From CAYJFQ01 sp964369955 (GTDB lineage: Bacteria > Bacillota_I > Bacilli_A > Erysipelotrichales > Erysipelotrichaceae), in contig CAYJFQ010000002.1 of NCBI GenBank assembly GCA_964369955.1, forward strand, positions 1 to 64,000: a stretch of DNA of 64,000 nt. Direction: 5' to 3'. Both the position numbers and the translations under genes were made by a program. This document shows, piece after piece, positions 61,142-64,000 of this stretch; the stretch's first letter is position 1, and every line of letters begins with the position of its first letter. Below the pieces are notes generated by a model, which saw nothing but the letters and a program-made list of their open reading frames with translations, ran no database searches and was not told the DNA's origin.

Positions 61142-62314
61142 TTATTCTTTTTCTATAACTTCTTCATCGGTAATGTATAAATTCTTCTTATCTAATTGAT
61201 AGTTAATGTATTCAACAAATAGTGAGTAAACTACAGATGCAGTAGGAACTCCTAACAAGATTCCTGGGAGACCAAATAGACCACCACCAACAAATACTGA
61301 AACCAATGTCCAAGCGCCTGGTAAACCGACTGCATTACCCACAACTCGAGGATAAATTAAATTACCTTCAATTTGTTGTACTACTTGGAAAGTGATTAAA
61401 AATATTAATGCTTGAATAGGGTCGATAGCTAGAATCAGCAGTGTACCAACACCCCACCCGATCATTGCGCCTAATACTGGGACTAAACTCAAGACAGCAA
61501 TCATACAGCTTATCAATAATGCATAAGGTAATGATAATAAAGTCATGGTGATATAGAACAAGCCACCCAGTATGCAAGATTCTAATAGTTGTCCACCTAT
61601 AAAGTGAGTATATGTTTGATTAGCATCTTTAGCTACTTGTAGTATTTTGTAGCCAATTTCATTCGGAAATAAACCCATTACTACTTTTTTCATTTGGCGA
61701 ATAAAGCCTTCTTTTCCGGTTAGGAAATAGAAACTAATCATGAATCCCATAAATAAGTTCATAAATACACCACTAAATGCTAACAAATTATCGACCGCAT
61801 TTAATGCATAAGTTGATAGAAACTCAGTAATATCATTGACATTAGGATTAACAGTATTCCAGAATTCTACACTAAAAATATCAAGATGATAATCAATATT
61901 AAAATATTCTAATGTTGAGTTCGCAAATTCTTCAATACTTATTATTAATTGTGGTAAGCTATTAATTAATGAAATGATATTTTCTGCAAGTTGCGGGATG
62001 ATTGTCATAAATAACAAAATCAAAACCATAAAGATAATTATCACAGAAGTGAATATCGCAATTCCTCTTTCCACATTTCTTTTTTTGCTTTTAAATATTT
62101 TTAATTTCCCCAATAAACATTCAATTTTCGAGGATAATAAATTGATAACATAAGCAAATCCAATTCCGTATAAGACTGGTTGAATTAGTAAAATAAATTT
62201 ATTTAGAAAAATAAAAACATCATCAAACTTCATTATCATTATTGTTAACCCAGCACAAATAACTGCTAAAATTATCCATGGTCTTAACTTAATAATTTCT
62301 TTTCTAGTATTCAT
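61142..62314 (-). CDS. AI-2E family transporter-like membrane protein
   Basis: A 390-residue membrane protein with about eight helices in the PF01594 layout: pairs of helices near the N-terminus, a central soluble segment and the C-terminal GLPGILLGVPTASVVYSLF signature. The family includes exporters of autoinducer-2 and Na+/H+ antiporters; the substrate is not evident. AAAGGAGA precedes the start. It is a single-gene minus-strand unit between deoC and rpsU. Confidence 0.9.
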   Translation of the reverse strand: MNTRKEIIKLRPWIILAVICAGLTIMIMKFDDVFIFLNKFILLIQPVLYGIGFAYVINLLSSKIECLLGKLKIFKSKKRNVERGIAIFTSVIIIFMVLILLFMTIIPQLAENIISLINSLPQLIISIEEFANSTLEYFNIDYHLDIFSVEFWNTVNPNVNDITEFLSTYALNAVDNLLAFSGVFMNLFMGFMISFYFLTGKEGFIRQMKKVVMGLFPNEIGYKILQVAKDANQTYTHFIGGQLLESCILGGLFYITMTLLSLPYALLISCMIAVLSLVPVLGAMIGWGVGTLLILAIDPIQALIFLITFQVVQQIEGNLIYPRVVGNAVGLPGAWTLVSVFVGGGLFGLPGILLGVPTASVVYSLFVEYINYQLDKKNLYITDEEVIEKE

Positions 62315-62434
62315 TATATGTATCTCCTTTACTCATATATCTTAACACTTTATAAATGAAATACAAATTATTGAAGATATTGTTAGTTTAATTCTACTAA
62401 TATTAATGTAAGAACAAATTAATAGTAAAATTAG

Positions 62435-62463
62435 TTGCAAAAACCTAAGATATTGTTTATAAT
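62435..62463 (+). promoter_or_regulatory. Promoter of rpsU
   Basis: TTGCAA (62435-62440) and TATAAT (62458-62463) are 17 bases apart. The leader to the ATG at 62491 carries GGAAGGAGG. Confidence 0.75.
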
Positions 62464-62490
62464 CTATAAAGTAGTGGAAGGAGGGTTGTT

Positions 62491-62670
62491 ATGCCAAGAG
62501 TAGTTGTTAAAGAAAATGAAAATCTTGATGATGCTTTACGTCGATTTAAAAGACAAGTATCAAGAAATGGTACCCTTGCTGAAGCTCGTAAAAGAGAATA
62601 TTATATTAAGCCAGGTATTAAACGTAAATTAAAATCTGAAGCTGCAAGAAAAGCACGCAAAGGTAGATAA
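62491..62670 (+). CDS. rpsU: 30S ribosomal protein S21
   Basis: A 59-residue basic ribosomal protein. MPRVVVKENENLDDALRRFK is the canonical start and the Arg/Lys-rich end (KPGIKRKLKSEAARKARKGR) is typical. GGAAGGAGG lies seven bases upstream. It has its own promoter and terminator; in Bacillus the rpsU-yqeY-phoH-ybeY order is similar, here without yqeY. Confidence 0.97.
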   Translation: MPRVVVKENENLDDALRRFKRQVSRNGTLAEARKREYYIKPGIKRKLKSEAARKARKGR

Positions 62671-62674
62671 CAAC

Positions 62675-62699
62675 AACAGAAGCATAGCTTCTGTTTTTT
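62675..62699 (+). terminator. Terminator of rpsU
   Basis: AACAGAAGC and GCTTCTGTT pair around ATA, followed by T bases. Confidence 0.9.
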
Positions 62700-62700
62700 A

Positions 62701-62728
62701 TTGCATTTTTTTTAAAAAATTGTAAGAT
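62701..62728 (+). promoter_or_regulatory. Promoter of phoH
   Basis: TTGCAT (62701-62706) and TAAGAT (62723-62728) are 16 bases apart. The ATG at 62735 comes six bases after the -10 box, so the mRNA should be leaderless. Confidence 0.5.
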
Positions 62729-62734
62729 TAGATT

Positions 62735-63679
62735 ATGAACAAACTACTAATAAGAGATATAGATTATACAGCTTTAGCAAATATTTGCGGAGTAAACGAC
62801 AGCAATCTTGAAATACTAAAAGAGTTACTATCAGTTGAAATATCGGTTGATAATGGAAATTTAGAATTTATTGGGTCAGAAAATAATTTAGAAATGATTA
62901 AAAAGGTAATAGAAGCTTTAAAGAGATGCTCTATTAATAATCAGTATTTTGGTAATCGTGAAGTTATTTATTTGATTAAACTTGCAAAGGACAACAAAGA
63001 AGTAACGATTGATAAATTATATGATAAATCTATTACCACTAACAAATTGGGAAAGTTAATATATCCAAAAACAAACAATCAATTAAAGTTATTTGATGCA
63101 ATGGAACATAATGATATAGTGTTTGCCATTGGTCCTGCTGGTACTGGAAAAACTTATTTAGCAGTAGCTTATGCGGTATCACTTTTTAAAAAGAATCTGA
63201 TTGATAAGATAATATTAACAAGGCCCGCTGTAGAAGCGGGTGAAAATTTAGGATTTCTTCCAGGAGATTTAAAAGAAAAGATAGATCCTTATTTGAGACC
63301 GTTGTATGATGCTCTATACGATATATTGGGTTCTGAAAAAGTGGAGAAGTTGATTGCTTCTTCAACAATTGAGATCGCTCCTTTAGCTTTTATGCGTGGT
63401 AGAACTTTAGAAAATGCTTTTGTTATTTTAGATGAGGCACAGAACACTAGCTCTATCCAAATGAAGATGTTTCTAACTAGATTAGGATTTAATTCTAAAA
63501 TGGTAATTACAGGAGATATTACTCAGATTGATTTACCTAAAAATGTGAAATCCGGTTTAGCTGATAGTGTTGGAATATTAAAAGGTATTAGTGGAATTGA
63601 GTCAGTTTTCTTAGATAGTGTTGATGTTGTTAGAAATCCTTTAGTTTTAAAGATTATAGAGGCTTACTCGGGCAAATAA
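62735..63679 (+). CDS. phoH: PhoH-family ATPase
   Basis: A 314-residue predicted RNA-associated ATPase. The N-terminal part has a KH-like region; the P-loop is FAIGPAGTGKTYLAVA and Walker B is AFVILDEAQNTS, with ITGDITQIDLP and TRPAVEAGENLGFLPGD as family signatures. Together with YbeY, encoded next, it is linked to rRNA processing and quality control. No ribosome-binding site is seen. Confidence 0.95.
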   Translation: MNKLLIRDIDYTALANICGVNDSNLEILKELLSVEISVDNGNLEFIGSENNLEMIKKVIEALKRCSINNQYFGNREVIYLIKLAKDNKEVTIDKLYDKSITTNKLGKLIYPKTNNQLKLFDAMEHNDIVFAIGPAGTGKTYLAVAYAVSLFKKNLIDKIILTRPAVEAGENLGFLPGDLKEKIDPYLRPLYDALYDILGSEKVEKLIASSTIEIAPLAFMRGRTLENAFVILDEAQNTSSIQMKMFLTRLGFNSKMVITGDITQIDLPKNVKSGLADSVGILKGISGIESVFLDSVDVVRNPLVLKIIEAYSGK

Positions 63680-63692
63680 AAAAAGATTGGTG

Positions 63693-63698
63693 TATAAT
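63693..63698 (+). promoter_or_regulatory. -10 box of ybeY
   Basis: TATAAT is followed by seven bases and the ATG at 63706. No ribosome-binding site is present and the box starts 13 bases after the phoH stop, so ybeY can be made from its own leaderless mRNA. Confidence 0.5.
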
Positions 63699-63705
63699 AT
63701 AAAAG

Positions 63706-64000
63706 ATGGAAATTACAATAAGTACAGAAATCGATAATGATCAATTAATGAAATATACTTCTCTATTTGAGGTTATCGCAAAGAGAATTAGTGAAAAATT
63801 AAACCTAACAGATCAGCTAACATGTTCAGTTGTTTTTGTTGATGATGAAATCATTAGAGTGATTAATAGAGATTATCGTAACATTGATAAAGCAACGGAT
63901 GTTATTAGCTTTGCTTTAAAGGATAGTGTTGATAACTTTCAAACTATTTCTGAAATTGATAATGAATTGGGTGATATTATTATTAGTGTTGATGCTGTGA
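63706..64000 (+). CDS. ybeY: Endoribonuclease YbeY (partial, cut by the window end)
   Basis: The first 98 codons of a metal-dependent endoribonuclease involved in 16S rRNA maturation. The family motifs VINRDYRNIDKATDVISFAL and ELGDIIISVDAV are clear. The zinc-binding HGxLHLxGYDH motif lies beyond the window. It follows phoH as in most bacteria. Confidence 0.95.
   Translation, partial: MEITISTEIDNDQLMKYTSLFEVIAKRISEKLNLTDQLTCSVVFVDDEIIRVINRDYRNIDKATDVISFALKDSVDNFQTISEIDNELGDIIISVDAV

Noticed and set aside
1..64000. CRISPR array, prophage, transposon or tRNA genes
   Set aside because: No regularly spaced repeats, no transposase, integrase or phage structural genes, and no tRNA-like sequence seen. 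The content is mostly conserved backbone.

Overview
The window is 64 kb of very AT-rich chromosome from a low-G+C, Gram-positive-type bacterium (Bacillota). Gene order repeatedly matches Bacillus: dnaD-nth, pbp1A-recU next to a GpsB/DivIVA gene and rnpB, pgsA-recA-rny-ymdB-miaB, rel-hisS-aspS-6S RNA, plsY next to parE-parC, yqeG-yqeH-yhbY-nadD-yqeK-yqeM, ymfF-ymfH, and scpA-scpB-rluB. Cell-wall genes (class A PBP, monofunctional glycosyltransferase, LCP ligase, D,D-carboxypeptidase, MurE) show a walled cell. UGA is used as stop (pdp, the copZ-like gene, the aminotransferase), so this is code 11 and not a mycoplasma code. Several ferredoxins, an NfnAB-type pair and an anaerobe-type 4Fe-4S protein suggest anaerobic life. 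An Erysipelotrichia-like or related lineage is my best guess; no taxonomic marker was searched.

Layout. 1-547: tail of an upstream gene, then a 479-bp gene-free stretch with a long inverted repeat. 548-5463: GNAT, rimO (broken by a 100-N scaffold gap), D,D-carboxypeptidase, an opposite-strand RNA methyltransferase, dnaD, nth. 5510-6951: an unknown membrane-anchored protein behind a promoter whose spacer is a TA-dinucleotide tract. 7072-11846: PBP1A and recU (minus), a GpsB/DivIVA coiled-coil gene (second N gap), RNase P RNA. 11857-25700: pgsA, recA, rny, ymdB, ferredoxin, miaB, rnjA, ftsK, lipoprotein, SIS protein, nfnAB. 25776-31410: rel, T-box, hisS, aspS, 6S RNA. 31439-44580: yneF, glycosyltransferase, sugar kinase, oxidoreductase, LCP, plsY, parE-parC, and the yqeG-to-yqeM run with a fused nadD-yqeK. 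44619-47863: a small accessory block (thioredoxin-like, 4Fe-4S protein, degenerate M24 protein, copZ-like, unknown). 47931-61056: aminotransferase, M16 pair, ssb, thyA-dfrA-pdp, scpAB, rluB, rsmE, mtaB, murE, deoC. 61142-64000: AI-2E permease (minus), rpsU, phoH, start of ybeY.

The content is mostly housekeeping: translation and RNA modification (three methylthiotransferases, two tRNA synthetases, RNase P, RNase J and Y), chromosome maintenance (RecA, RecU, FtsK, ParEC, ScpAB), wall synthesis and nucleotide metabolism. I saw no prophage, CRISPR array, transposase, tRNA gene or recognisable defence system. The strongest non-routine signal is regulatory: eleven genes start 6-8 nt after a -10 box with no ribosome-binding site, so their mRNAs should be leaderless, whereas their neighbours have ordinary Shine-Dalgarno sequences. 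Others are the TA-tract promoter spacer, a perfect 14-bp palindrome ahead of ssb, and identical 27-bp flanks around the N gap in the DivIVA-like gene.
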